From NCBI RefSeq assembly GCF_010111755.1, contig NC_088956.1, positions 434,001 to 498,000 of the forward strand: 64,000 bases of DNA, written 5' to 3'. Position numbers and translations under genes: made by a program. This stretch comes from Nakaseomyces glabratus. Taxonomy: Eukaryota; Ascomycota; Saccharomycetes; Saccharomycetales; Saccharomycetaceae. The notes beneath the pieces were generated by a model that was not told the origin of the DNA, ran no database searches, and saw nothing but the letters and a program-made list of their open reading frames with translations. This document shows, piece by piece, positions 46,803 to 56,713 of the stretch. Each line of letters begins with the position of its first letter. Position 1 is the stretch's first letter.

Positions 46803-46849
46803 GCCCGATGGGCATTACCTAGCATAATTCTTATTTCGCCAACGGCGAA
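46803..46849. other. Pair of tight inverted repeats
   Basis: GCCC-GAT-GGGC (46803-46813) and TTCGCC-AAC-GGCGAA (46835-46849) could form two small hairpins 21 bases apart in otherwise AT-rich, gene-free DNA. No RNA family is recognised. Confidence 0.5.
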
Positions 46850-47548
46850 TCGAGTTTTGTCAAGAAGAAGGAAATAATTGCCTCATAATAACTCTTTGTG
46901 TTTCGCATGGTCTCATTGACCAACAATTCTCGGGATTCTTATCTTACTTGGTACATCTGGGGTAATCGTAGTGAAATAGCCCATGTCTAGATGTAGAGAA
47001 AGCCAACACTATTAATAAATATGACAGTTGTCTTGATGGTTGTGATGTATGTATATTTAAAAATAGATTTTGGATGAATCTATTGTTACTATGGAGTAAT
47101 AGCAATGCCGATAATTAGGCATACCATTCCAAACACATAATGTCTCTTGTAAAGCCACTGTTAGTGAAGTATGTTCTGGTCTACATCATGTATGCTTTAC
47201 CTATGAAATTTTTACCATAAGACGAAAAAAAAACAACAACGCTTAATAGATAATGTATTCTTAAAAATCTACTTCTAATGAGATAGAAATCATATGAATG
47301 AGCTCTCTGTAAGCTGAATAACAATCTATAGGTTTTTGTATAAAGACCATCGATGCATCAAGATTATTTAACGACGAGACGTAGATAGAGTATAGATGAC
47401 TATCATCACATCCGCTCACGATCGCACACTATAATAATTATCAAATTTCGATTAGATTTGAAAACTATTGTAAGGATTACACGGCATAAATATTTACAAC
47501 ACATTTGATATACGTTTATCCGTATATGCAGGATTTAAAAAAGATCAT

Positions 47549-48063
47549 ATGACTGTCAACCGTACAAAACATCATTGGGAATTCACTCCTTACTATCCTT
47601 CCCATCTGGCCAATCACAGCAGAGAACAAGTTTTACCCTTGGATGTGTTGGGACTGGTCGAGAAGGGCACCCCTCGTATCGCTAACTTATTAGCCGGGTA
47701 AGTTGACTATAACTAACTCCTCACCACCCAATACATAGACTCTTTCTATTGTCGATCAAGAAGCATAAGTAGTCTGTAAAAATAGCAGCTACTTGTTGCT
47801 ACTAGACCAGCATTGGGTTGATGTTAACAAACTCTATACTACTTATTTCTCTTTAACTTATGGTGCAATTGAGCACTCACTACATAAAGTATTGTGGTAG
47901 CAAATATGGTCACCTTGTACTACCTTTGCTATCAACCCTCCTTAGTGTTTCCCACATAATGTCGTCCTTCCTATCTTTGCTTGAACTCGAGACAGAAAGT
48001 ATAGAGAGAGCTCTCTCGTCCTACCAAATCCAATCGTCAATGATAACTTCTCCTAGATGGTGA
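47549..48063 (+). other. Candidate interrupted small gene (spliced, frameshifted or relict)
   Basis: An ATG at 47549 opens 50 codons of ordinary yeast-like composition (MTVNRTKHHWEFTPYYPSHL near the start), ending GCC GGG TAA. The stop overlaps GTAAGT (47698-47703), a possible splice donor. If the bases to the CAG ending at 47788 are removed, the frame continues with 36 further codons (including LLLLDQHWVDVNKLYTTYF) to TAG at 47898. From there the +1 frame is open, from an overlapping ATG at 47860 to TGA at 48061-48063 (hydrophobic, then SLLELETESIERALSSYQ). An ACTAAC motif lies only about 18 bases from the donor, unusually close for a yeast branch site. The same donor overlaps a perfect Reb1-type site (CCGGGTAA). 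I recognise no family. It may be a real multi-exon gene, a pseudogene, or chance. Confidence 0.3.
47694..47701. promoter_or_regulatory. Possible Reb1 binding site
   Basis: CCGGGTAA is the exact reverse complement of the Reb1 core TTACCCGG. It lies about 840 bases upstream of COR1, and also at the end of the candidate first exon described nearby. Binding is inferred. Confidence 0.35.
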
Positions 48064-48079
48064 TATCGGATTGGATTGG
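48030..48079. promoter_or_regulatory. Cluster of CCAAT motifs upstream of COR1
   Basis: CCAAT at 48030-48034 and two ATTGG (reverse CCAAT) at 48070-48079 lie about 460 bases before the COR1 ATG. The HAP2/3/4/5 complex activates respiratory genes through CCAAT in yeasts, so control of COR1 is plausible. The distance is longer than usual. Confidence 0.3.
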
Positions 48080-48539
48080 TCTTTTAGTTTAGTGAGAATC
48101 TTCCCTTGTTAATGAATCAACCACCAACATCCTGTAAGAATTGAATATTCTTGAAAGACAGAGGAAGTAAAAAAAAAAATAACAATAGTATATATCAAAA
48201 ACTGTTTCAAAGTTTGTGTATTGAATTTGTTATTTCAATCATATTTTGTTTGAAAGACATCTGATAAGACTAATATTACACTCAAAGGAATCTATTTCTG
48301 AACAGTTTTTGAAATTTTGTATCAACAAAAAGATTACTGTGTCTGTAAAGCAAATCGAAAGGTTATACTTAACATACTGGCATCTATCATAGCTAAAATA
48401 TTCGACATTTCTGTTATTGAAGAATAAATCAAAAAAAGAGCACTAGTTGTTAACAAAGATTTTACTCATAATCCATAAACACAAATTTAGGATTATCTGT
48501 GCAGAAATATCAAAACCATAATAATATAATTACAAGAAA

Positions 48540-49901
48540 ATGCTTAGAGCTGTCGCATCTAAACAATTGAGAAGGGGACTAGCCACTCAAGTTAGTGGCT
48601 CTCTAGCTCCAGAAATTAGTCAACTATCCAATGGTGTTGTCGTTGCAACCGAACCAAACACCTCCTCTTCTACAGCATCTGTTGGTGTTGTCTTTGGTTC
48701 AGGTTCATCTAGCGAAAACCCTTACAACAATGGTATCTCCAATCTTCTATCAAAGACTTACAAGAGTACCGAAAACCGTGCTAATGCTGCAACCAAAGGT
48801 GTAGAAGTTGTCTCTAAGGTCGGTAGGGAATACCAATCCTACTTGGTTAACTCTCTGCCAGGTCAACTATCTAAATCCTTTGATATTCTAAATTCGACTG
48901 TTCTAGGTAACCCAACTGGGTCTGACAAGGTATTTGAGCAAACTAAGAGCAACGTCTTGAAACAAATTGAACATTTCGAAGAAACCAACCACAAGGGAAG
49001 AGTCCTAGAGCACTTGCATGCTACAGCTTTCCAAAACACTCCTTTATCCTTACCAATCAGAGGTACTACTGAATCAGTTGATGGCTTGTTGAGGGGTGAT
49101 TTGGAAGAGTTTGTTAACCAACACTTCATCTCATCCAACGCTGTCATCGTTGGTACTGGTAACATCTCCCACCAAGAACTATGTGAACTAGTTGAGAAGA
49201 GCTCTTTGAAGTTCAACTCAACTACCAAGGCCAAGCCAGAAGCTAACAAAAAGTCTACCTTCTTGGGTTCTGAAATCAGATTAAGAGACGACACCCTTCC
49301 AAAGGCTTGGATTTCCATTGCTGCCGAAGGTGAAGCATTGACCTCTCCAGATTATTTAGTATCCCAAGTTGCTGCCCAAGTATTTGGTTCTTACAACGCT
49401 GCTGAACCAAACTCTAGATTGCAAGGTATTAAGCTCTTGGATGATATTCAGGAATACCAACTATGTGATGACTTTGACCATTTCTCTTTGTCTTACAGAG
49501 ATTCCGGTCTATGGGGTTTCGTAACCACAACACAAAATGTTGGTTCAATCGATGACTTGATGCACTTTGTTCTAAAACAATGGAATAGGTTAACTATTTC
49601 AGTCACCGAGACAGAAGTCGCCCGTGGTAAGGCTATGTTAAAATTAAAGCTTGCTAATGAAGCATGTAAGAAGAACTGTCACATTGCATCTGATTTGGGT
49701 AATTTGGTACTAAATCAAGGTGTCAAGTTCAACCAAGATGAAATCTTCAGAAAGATCGATGCAATCACTGTTAAGGATGTCAAGGCTTGGGCTGGTAAGA
49801 AACTATGGGACCAAGACATTGCCATTGCCGGTACTGGACAAATCGAAGGTCTATTTGACTACATGAGACTAAGAAACGATATGTCTATGATGAGATGGTA
49901 G
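48540..49901 (+). CDS. COR1: Cytochrome bc1 complex core protein 1
   Basis: The 453-residue protein is core subunit 1 of mitochondrial respiratory complex III, facing the matrix. A basic presequence (MLRAVASKQLRRGLATQV) is followed by the M16 metallopeptidase fold. The zinc motif HxxEH of active processing peptidases is absent: the corresponding segment reads NPYNNGISNLLSKTY, as in S. cerevisiae Cor1, so it is a non-catalytic homologue. VLEHLHATAFQNTPLSLP, FLGSEIRLRDDTLPKAWIS and the C-terminal DQDIAIAGTGQIEG followed by MSMMRW are nearly identical to S. cerevisiae (457 residues). Codon bias is high, consistent with strong expression. The ATG is at 48540 after a long gene-free stretch. Position matches YBL045C. 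Confidence 0.98.
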   Translation: MLRAVASKQLRRGLATQVSGSLAPEISQLSNGVVVATEPNTSSSTASVGVVFGSGSSSENPYNNGISNLLSKTYKSTENRANAATKGVEVVSKVGREYQSYLVNSLPGQLSKSFDILNSTVLGNPTGSDKVFEQTKSNVLKQIEHFEETNHKGRVLEHLHATAFQNTPLSLPIRGTTESVDGLLRGDLEEFVNQHFISSNAVIVGTGNISHQELCELVEKSSLKFNSTTKAKPEANKKSTFLGSEIRLRDDTLPKAWISIAAEGEALTSPDYLVSQVAAQVFGSYNAAEPNSRLQGIKLLDDIQEYQLCDDFDHFSLSYRDSGLWGFVTTTQNVGSIDDLMHFVLKQWNRLTISVTETEVARGKAMLKLKLANEACKKNCHIASDLGNLVLNQGVKFNQDEIFRKIDAITVKDVKAWAGKKLWDQDIAIAGTGQIEGLFDYMRLRNDMSMMRW

Positions 49902-50534
49902 ATAACTCCTAATTTTTACATATAAGAACCAGATTCTCCATTTGTCATCTAGTCAGATTATCATGTCGTTTCGTAAAGTAGTTTGCTGATGTCTTAAAAT
50001 GTTCCAGCCCATATATCAGTACAAAGTTATGTGTGCCATCATTCTTTATTCTTGGGTGCTACTTTATTGAATACGGCTACTGATCTTGTTTTCCCTAATA
50101 CGTTTTTTATTATTCATTGACTATTTTTATTCTTGTACATCTGTCAATAAGTCACATTATCCCTGTGTCAATATTCAAATATCTGGGAGATATTTATATA
50201 TATAAATAACTATTTATTCTTTTCAAAAAAATTCTGTAAACATTCATTTAAATGTTGTCCATATTTTCTGGATGTAAACTACCAAATTGCAGTTTTTTTG
50301 CAAGACACTACTTGCCAATTTACCTTTATAGTACAATTCCTTCGATTGAGAATTCTGAAACAAAAGCAGAAACACCTATGAAGGATAGGTTATATATATT
50401 TACCAATTACATATATGTTTAACAGCCATAGCATGTTAAAGTGTAGAGCATTGTTCTCGTAGCTACCTCGTTTTGTCGTCAAAAGAAAAGTAGCGTGATA
50501 ATTTGACAGAATGGCGGCGAATCGAATTAAATCG
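49902..50534. other. Convergent region between COR1 and PSY4
   Basis: This AT-rich 3' region of about 0.6 kb has T-rich stretches on both strands. A short minus-strand frame (50390-50605) overlaps the PSY4 tail and has no independent support. Nothing else is seen. Confidence 0.65.
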
Positions 50535-51743
50535 TCACGACTCGCTTGCTTTATTTCTCTTTGAAAAGCTTGCTGGATTTGCATAGTTACCATCATTCTC
50601 ATCACTCAAAGGTAGTCTCCTCTTGCTAAGGTCTCTGGTATCATTTTGTGAGGAGATTGCTATACCAGTGTCATTTTGTAAAGAGCTATCATCACTATTA
50701 TTGGAAACATTCATTAATTCGTTTCTAGTGGTATTTGCATCCTCCTTTACTGCCTCTTCTTCTACTTTGATATCAAAATGCTTATCCTCATCTTCATCCT
50801 CATCTCCATCCTCCTCCTCCTCCTCCTCCTCATCATCATCATCATCTTCATCTTCATCTCCCTCATCTTCCTCTATATAATCACTATCTTCGTCGTCGTC
50901 TTCTTGGCTATCATTATTATCATTTATAACTTGATTACTGAAACCAGTGTTTTCGTCATCTTGATCCTCATTTTCATAATACTCTTCGACTATTATATTG
51001 TCATCTTGGTGAGTAATGATTCTATCATTGTTTTGATTTTTCAAATTATCATCGTCGTCATCATCCATCTCATCATCTTCGAAGCTCAAATTCACACTCA
51101 TAATTGTGTCAATTTCCTTTATAAAAGGTGTTAATTCAGAGACCATCTTTTCATCCAACCACGGTATTTTAGATAATGCCACATCATTTTGATCACAGTC
51201 AATATGTTCCTTATCCGATTGTGAATTTGAAAGTTCTCGAACATCTTTCAGTTCATAACGTCGCCAAGCGCCTCTGACTAAGCAGCATTTCTGCAAGGCA
51301 TTAACAAACTTATCGAGTTCGTATGTCTTGAAGTAATGAAAAGGATCGAAACAAAGTTCACAAATTCTCACTATTGTAAATGGTAATTGGCTTTTGTCTT
51401 TGAAATTAGTGGTTAAATGTGTTGATATGCGCTTGAGATCATCCAATTGCCTAGTATGTACATCGTTGGCATCGTCTATGTCTGTGCCATATACAGCTTC
51501 CTCATTTTCCTCACTATCTTCCTTACGCCCTACAGTATGTCTTCCATTATTAACTTTTGTCTGGAACAATTCGTTCGGTATAGTGTTGACCATATGATCC
51601 AGCAACTCGGCTAGAAATTCGGAGACATTTATAGTTTCTAGAACATCATAATTCTTTTCTCGTACTATGCCTTTCAGTATATCATATAGGTACTTCGATT
51701 TGATGCCATTCATGTGAATAGCATCGATGGATGCACTATCCAT
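50535..51743 (-). CDS. PSY4: Protein phosphatase 4 regulatory subunit R2-like
   Basis: The 402-residue protein fits Psy4, the PPP4R2-type regulatory subunit of the Pph3-Psy2 phosphatase, which dephosphorylates gamma-H2A during recovery from DNA damage. The family signature is visible as LPFTIVRICELCFDPFHYFK followed by LDKFVNALQKCCLV (about residues 120-160). The second half is very acidic, with a near-continuous Asp/Glu run at about residues 288-325 encoded by CTC/ATC-type triplet repeats on the plus strand, then a basic tail (SKRRLPLSDENDG). I chose the ATG at 51741-51743; the upstream extension starts only at TTG. Similarity outside the signature is weak, so the name leans on position (YBL046W). 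Confidence 0.85.
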   Translation of the reverse strand: MDSASIDAIHMNGIKSKYLYDILKGIVREKNYDVLETINVSEFLAELLDHMVNTIPNELFQTKVNNGRHTVGRKEDSEENEEAVYGTDIDDANDVHTRQLDDLKRISTHLTTNFKDKSQLPFTIVRICELCFDPFHYFKTYELDKFVNALQKCCLVRGAWRRYELKDVRELSNSQSDKEHIDCDQNDVALSKIPWLDEKMVSELTPFIKEIDTIMSVNLSFEDDEMDDDDDDNLKNQNNDRIITHQDDNIIVEEYYENEDQDDENTGFSNQVINDNNDSQEDDDEDSDYIEEDEGDEDEDDDDDEEEEEEEDGDEDEDEDKHFDIKVEEEAVKEDANTTRNELMNVSNNSDDSSLQNDTGIAISSQNDTRDLSKRRLPLSDENDGNYANPASFSKRNKASES

Positions 51744-52777
51744 TGTACACACTTGATTCCGTTGCAATCCGATAGTATCTGAGTTGTAGATATCTCAGAT
51801 GATTGTTATTCTTGTAAGACTAAACTTGCTGTCTCTCTGAAGTAACAGAAAATGTAACCGTTTCTTGATGTTCAACTAGTTGAACTCTCGAAGTAGAACT
51901 CTTGACAGCAATCACCCCAAGGCTATGTATTTATTATTTTTCACTTGGCGATGCTTGAAATGCGTACAAGTTTTTCACTGTGGATTTCAAAAAATTTGTC
52001 AAATTACATCAACAAGACAATGGGTAAACTGGCTACATATTGAAAGGCGGAACAGAAAAGCTATAATTCAAAGTTTCGTTGACACATTTGATAGTAAATT
52101 ATGAAGTGTTAAGTAGGTCCTCTTCTGTAAATTCGATCCAGCTCTCAGAGGTAGCTGTTTGTATAATATATGATTTAGCCTTACCAAGTGCCAATATATT
52201 TCTTGCACAGTCAAGAAAGAGGTCGACGTTTTAGATATCGAAGGGACAAATCTGGTGAAATTTCGCAATGCTAATATTTGGTCAGCACATGTAGGACCTG
52301 TACGCTATCCACTGATGCTACCTTCATAACTGAGTGCTTTATTATTTGTAGCCCACATGACGGCACTACTAACGGAGCTTTGCGTATTCGGTCAAGGGAA
52401 GGGGATCAAAGAAAGGAATCTTCGGAAGGAATTGCGGGAAAAAAGGAGATTAGTATTGGATAATAGTCATTTGCATTTGATTTCACTCCATATGGAACCA
52501 AATCATAACTCAGGATAAGTTCAGACAGAGTATTGAGCCTAAACAAGTCTAGTTCTAGCATTCTTCGTTTTTTTTGCTAGTTTTAACAGAGTCAATTCGT
52601 CCTTGTTGTTCTATAACAGAAAAACGCTTCAGGAATAGTTTTGATATTGAGCATATAAAGAGACTATTACAAAGTAGACCCTGTTTGGACTTTGAAAGGA
52701 AAATAAATATATATCTAATTGAGTGACTTCTTTAACTGAGCTTTTGATATTACTTGTTTTATTTTTTTGAACAGAAA
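51744..52777. other. Divergent upstream region of PSY4 and EDE1
   Basis: This divergent spacer is about 1 kb long. Short frames on both strands have no family resemblance. The frame before EDE1 is open but lacks an ATG. No RNA gene is recognised. Confidence 0.6.
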
Positions 52778-55700
52778 ATGGCGGCAATAGTATTTCAAAC
52801 GCCGCTGACACATGAGGAATCTGATTTCTACAGCCAGAAGTTCCGTCAGTTGGACTCTGAAGAACTAGGTGTTGTCACTGGTGAGGCTGTGAAGCCACTG
52901 TTTGCAGCTTCCGGTCTGTCGTCTCAGATACTATCACAAATTTGGGCTTTGGTTGATATTGACAACAAGGGATTCTTGAATCAAAATGAATTCAATGCTG
53001 CCATGAGACTGATTGCGCAAATGCAACAATTCCCAGGACAATCAGTTACCACAACTCTTTACGATCATCCTCCTAGTAGATTGCCAATTTTGAGTGATCC
53101 TAACACCGTGCAAAGCACAGGTAACTCAAGAATGGGATCCACATCAAATGCCTCAATTCCTCATATCTCTGCCAATGATATATCAAAATACTCTCAACTA
53201 TTTGACAGATCAGCTGGGGCAAGCCCAACTATCCCAGGTGATAAGGCTAAGGATATCTTCCTTAAGGCTAGATTACCTAACCAAACCCTGGGCGAAATTT
53301 GGGCACTATGTGATAGGGACGCATCAGGGACATTGACTAAACAAGAGTTTATTATGGCTATGTATCTGATTCAATTGGTGATGAGTAATCACCCATCAAC
53401 ACAACCCTTGCCAGACCACATATCAAATGAAATATGGGACTCCTTGAATCAATTACCAGCAACTTCTCTACCAATGGAGCAACCTCTGAGTGCTAGCTCC
53501 ACAGGCCTTTCATCAAACCCACCTCTGGTGAGACAAAACACTTTATCAAGAGTATCATCAGGTGCATTCACCAACGCCGCTAATAATTGGTTCCTAACTC
53601 CCGAAAAGAAAGCTCAATTTGACGCTATTTTTGATGCATTGGATAAAAATCACGCAGGTGCCCTGGGATCTCAAATACTTGTTCCTTTTTTCTTATCTTC
53701 TAAACTAAGCCAAGAAACTTTAGCTAGTGTGTGGGATCTGGCTGATATTCATAATAATGCTGAATTTACTAAACTTGAGTTTGCAATTGCCATGTTCTTG
53801 ATCCAGAAGAAGAACTCTGGTATTGACCTTCCAGATGTTATTCCTAATGAATTGCTACATTCACCTTCCTTAGGTTTGTATCCATCTCAAGCTCCTCAGA
53901 CACAAGCAAATGCCCAACCACCACTTCCACCATCTAGAAACACGAAACCTCAAATGAATCTACCAGTGCAACCTCAACACTCTAACAATGGTTCTTTGAA
54001 TGATTTAATGGCCTTGAATGGTTCATTTTCTCCGCAACCAACAACAGCAAAGCCATTAAATCACACTGATTCCGGGAATAGCTTTGAAAACTCCTCTGTA
54101 GCAAATACTATGACTGCAAAGAAATTCAATCCTTCATCAACGTTTGGTCAAAGCATAATTAAGGAGGAAGATGAGAGGAATGTTGCACTTGCTTCAAATA
54201 CTGCTACCATGGGTACTACTACTCCTGCCACAACTGCGTCAAATCTACCGGCAGTACCAACAATGTCGAATGTTCCTGGTACAAATAACACTCAAGCACC
54301 ACCAGCTACCCAAACGCAACATATGAACAAAGCAACTTCGCCAGTTCAAAGACAGAGCACGTTACCAAAAGTTCCAAACTTTGGAGGTTTCACTAATGCA
54401 GCCGGTAGTGGGATAAATGCAATTACCGGTGCTACAGGTGCTGTTCTTGGTGGGGCTATTGGTGCCGTTGCTGGTGCCGCTACTGGTACTGTTAGTGGTG
54501 CCATTTCTGGAGCTAACAGAGATATTTTTGCAGATGGTGAATCCTCTCGTCAATTGTCTACTGCCACTACAGATTTGGCTAATTTATCAAATCAAGCTAA
54601 CTCCCTTTCTAACCAAGCTGGTATTGCAAGCGAAAAGAAATCTAAGGTATCTCAGGAATTGCAAAGGGTTAATGAAATGAAAGCAAACATTGAAAGTAAG
54701 TTGGCTACTTTGAGGGCTAAGTATGACCAAGATGTTAAAGCGACTGAAGAAATGGAAACACAGTTGACACAAACTAACAGAGAAGTCGAAACTTTGAACC
54801 AGCAACTAGGAGTGGTGGAAGCTAATTACCATGCGACTGAGTCTAAGTTAAATGAGTTGAAGACTCAATATGAAGAGGCTCAGCAGAAGAACTCAAAACT
54901 GAAAGAAGACATTGCAAATTTCAATACAATGATTGCAAGCATGGAAGCACAACTTAACGAAAAGAAGCAGGTTGCTAAACAAGAATTATCTGTTGTGGAT
55001 GTGAACATGAAGCAATTAGAATTGAATCAAATCACCGTTGCTGGTATCGAAAAGGAGATTTCAGGTCTGGATGAACAAGTTAATGTATATGTCAACAAGC
55101 GGAAAGAGCTTGACGAATATAAAAAGACAATCGAAGATCAGCATGCCCAATTGCAAGCCAAATATCAAGAAATCAGTGATAAGAATAATGAACTGACTGA
55201 ACGTCAAAATGAGTTAGATGAACGTAACCAACAAATAGAAGAACAGGAAAAGCTATATCATGAACATGTTGCCAAATTACAAAGCCTCTTTGATGATTTA
55301 ACTAATAGGCAGCAACAGTTTGAGAAAGCTGAACAAGAACTTAAGAATAGACATGTTGAATACGCTCAAAAAGTCCAAGACTTAACTGAAAGACAAATGA
55401 ACTTGGCGATGGGTGAAATTCCATCTGATGCAAAGGAAATTGTAGAGAAACACAAGCAAAGCTCTGGTATGGGTGCTGGCGCTGCAATGGGAATAGCCGG
55501 TGCTGCTGGTGCTGCTGTTGCGACTGCTGGTGCTGCAATTGCCCATGCAATGACGTCAAATAAGGATGATGATGAAAAAACTGAGAGTGATGTGTTTGAC
55601 AGAGATGTACCAACTGTTGGTTCTCAAAGTGAACCGGATGAAAATGCGGAAACTACGAACCACAGATCTGAAGCTGAGGCTGTAAACATGGCCGATCGTT

Positions 55701-56713
55701 TTGAGGGTGATTTGAATGAGTATGGGATCCCAAGAACCCAGTCACTAACGTCCTCCGTTGCTAATAACGCTCCACAGTCAGTTAGAGACGATGTCGAACT
55801 TCCTGAAACATTGGAGGAAAAGGAAATGTCAAAACCTTCTACTGCTGGTAACACTATAACTCCTAACGCCCATATGCCTGGAGAATGGGATAATACTGGG
55901 GCAAATACTATGACAAATACACAAGAAGATAGTGGTCAGATGAACGACTCTCCTGCTGATCAGTCTCAGGAGCATAGTGAGTCAGATACCTCAATTCAAA
56001 AATCTCTGGATCAAGAGGTACCAAAGAAGAAAATGACTATTGATGAAGAGTTCCCTCCCATCCAAGAACTGAACATCGATGAAAGCGACTCTTCTTCAGA
56101 TGGTGAGTTTGAAGACACACGCGAACTACCAACTCAAGTTAGCAAGAACGTTGATGACCAATCGATGGCAATGACAGCACCACCAAATGGAGTAACACCA
56201 TCGGTTCCACAGATGGAAAATACTCCTAAGGATGATTTTGATGATGCATTTAATGAACTGGAGAAAGCAACCGAAGAAGATGGTAACACATCAGACTTTG
56301 AGAATCTAGCTAACCAAGGATCCTTTGAAGGCTTTGAACATATTGATCGGAATGAAGTTGCTGCAAGTATGCAACAAGGTAATGTGGTAGGTGCGCCTAC
56401 ACAACAGGGTCAACCAATGGCACCTCAAGGTCACCACAACCATGGAAATGATGAATGGGACGAAATATTTGCTGGCTTCGGAAATGGGGTGAAAGAGCCT
56501 AATGCTTCTCAGCAAATGCAGCAACCTATTCCAGCATCAACTTCAGCTACTGCACAAGCGCCAATCAATAGAGGTATTGCTACCACACCCAAATCCCTAG
56601 CTGTAGAAGAATTGATGGGGATGGGTTTCAAGGAAGATGAAGCGGTTAAGGCTCTTGAAAAATCAAATTGGGATCTGGAAACTGCAACTAATCTTTTATT
56701 AGACGCTGCCTGA
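52778..56713 (+). CDS. EDE1: Endocytic scaffold protein with EH domains, coiled coil and UBA
   Basis: The 1311-residue protein is an Eps15-like early endocytic scaffold. Three EH domains lie at about residues 11-90, 132-200 and 277-345; each contains EF-hand-like loops (DIDNKGFLNQNEF, DRDASGTLTKQEF) and the pocket Trp (IWALVD, IWALCD, VWDLAD). A Pro/Gln/Asn/Thr-rich segment (about 370-530) precedes a long coiled coil (about 590-890). An acidic disordered region follows, and a C-terminal UBA (about 1272-1311, VEELMGMGFKEDEAVKALEK) would bind ubiquitin. Gly/Ala-rich hydrophobic segments at about 542-580 and 897-926 flank the coiled coil. The ATG at 52778 gives MAAIVFQTPLT, as in S. cerevisiae; the upstream frame starts at TTG. 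Position matches YBL047C. Confidence 0.96.
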   Translation: MAAIVFQTPLTHEESDFYSQKFRQLDSEELGVVTGEAVKPLFAASGLSSQILSQIWALVDIDNKGFLNQNEFNAAMRLIAQMQQFPGQSVTTTLYDHPPSRLPILSDPNTVQSTGNSRMGSTSNASIPHISANDISKYSQLFDRSAGASPTIPGDKAKDIFLKARLPNQTLGEIWALCDRDASGTLTKQEFIMAMYLIQLVMSNHPSTQPLPDHISNEIWDSLNQLPATSLPMEQPLSASSTGLSSNPPLVRQNTLSRVSSGAFTNAANNWFLTPEKKAQFDAIFDALDKNHAGALGSQILVPFFLSSKLSQETLASVWDLADIHNNAEFTKLEFAIAMFLIQKKNSGIDLPDVIPNELLHSPSLGLYPSQAPQTQANAQPPLPPSRNTKPQMNLPVQPQHSNNGSLNDLMALNGSFSPQPTTAKPLNHTDSGNSFENSSVANTMTAKKFNPSSTFGQSIIKEEDERNVALASNTATMGTTTPATTASNLPAVPTMSNVPGTNNTQAPPATQTQHMNKATSPVQRQSTLPKVPNFGGFTNAAGSGINAITGATGAVLGGAIGAVAGAATGTVSGAISGANRDIFADGESSRQLSTATTDLANLSNQANSLSNQAGIASEKKSKVSQELQRVNEMKANIESKLATLRAKYDQDVKATEEMETQLTQTNREVETLNQQLGVVEANYHATESKLNELKTQYEEAQQKNSKLKEDIANFNTMIASMEAQLNEKKQVAKQELSVVDVNMKQLELNQITVAGIEKEISGLDEQVNVYVNKRKELDEYKKTIEDQHAQLQAKYQEISDKNNELTERQNELDERNQQIEEQEKLYHEHVAKLQSLFDDLTNRQQQFEKAEQELKNRHVEYAQKVQDLTERQMNLAMGEIPSDAKEIVEKHKQSSGMGAGAAMGIAGAAGAAVATAGAAIAHAMTSNKDDDEKTESDVFDRDVPTVGSQSEPDENAETTNHRSEAEAVNMADRFEGDLNEYGIPRTQSLTSSVANNAPQSVRDDVELPETLEEKEMSKPSTAGNTITPNAHMPGEWDNTGANTMTNTQEDSGQMNDSPADQSQEHSESDTSIQKSLDQEVPKKKMTIDEEFPPIQELNIDESDSSSDGEFEDTRELPTQVSKNVDDQSMAMTAPPNGVTPSVPQMENTPKDDFDDAFNELEKATEEDGNTSDFENLANQGSFEGFEHIDRNEVAASMQQGNVVGAPTQQGQPMAPQGHHNHGNDEWDEIFAGFGNGVKEPNASQQMQQPIPASTSATAQAPINRGIATTPKSLAVEELMGMGFKEDEAVKALEKSNWDLETATNLLLDAA

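Larger units (their letters stand above)
43020..48539. other. Gene-free stretch of 5.5 kb (second desert)
   Basis: No known gene lies between the divergent ECM13 and COR1 genes. It holds long T runs near 43581 and 43838, a 10-G run at 44056-44065, a five-copy AATCAG repeat at 45461-45490, a 7-G run at 45686-45692, a Gln/Asn/Tyr-rich 42-codon frame at 45621-45749, two tight inverted repeats at 46803-46849, and a coding-like but interrupted region at 47549-48063. The last ~500 bases are the COR1 upstream region. Confidence 0.65.
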
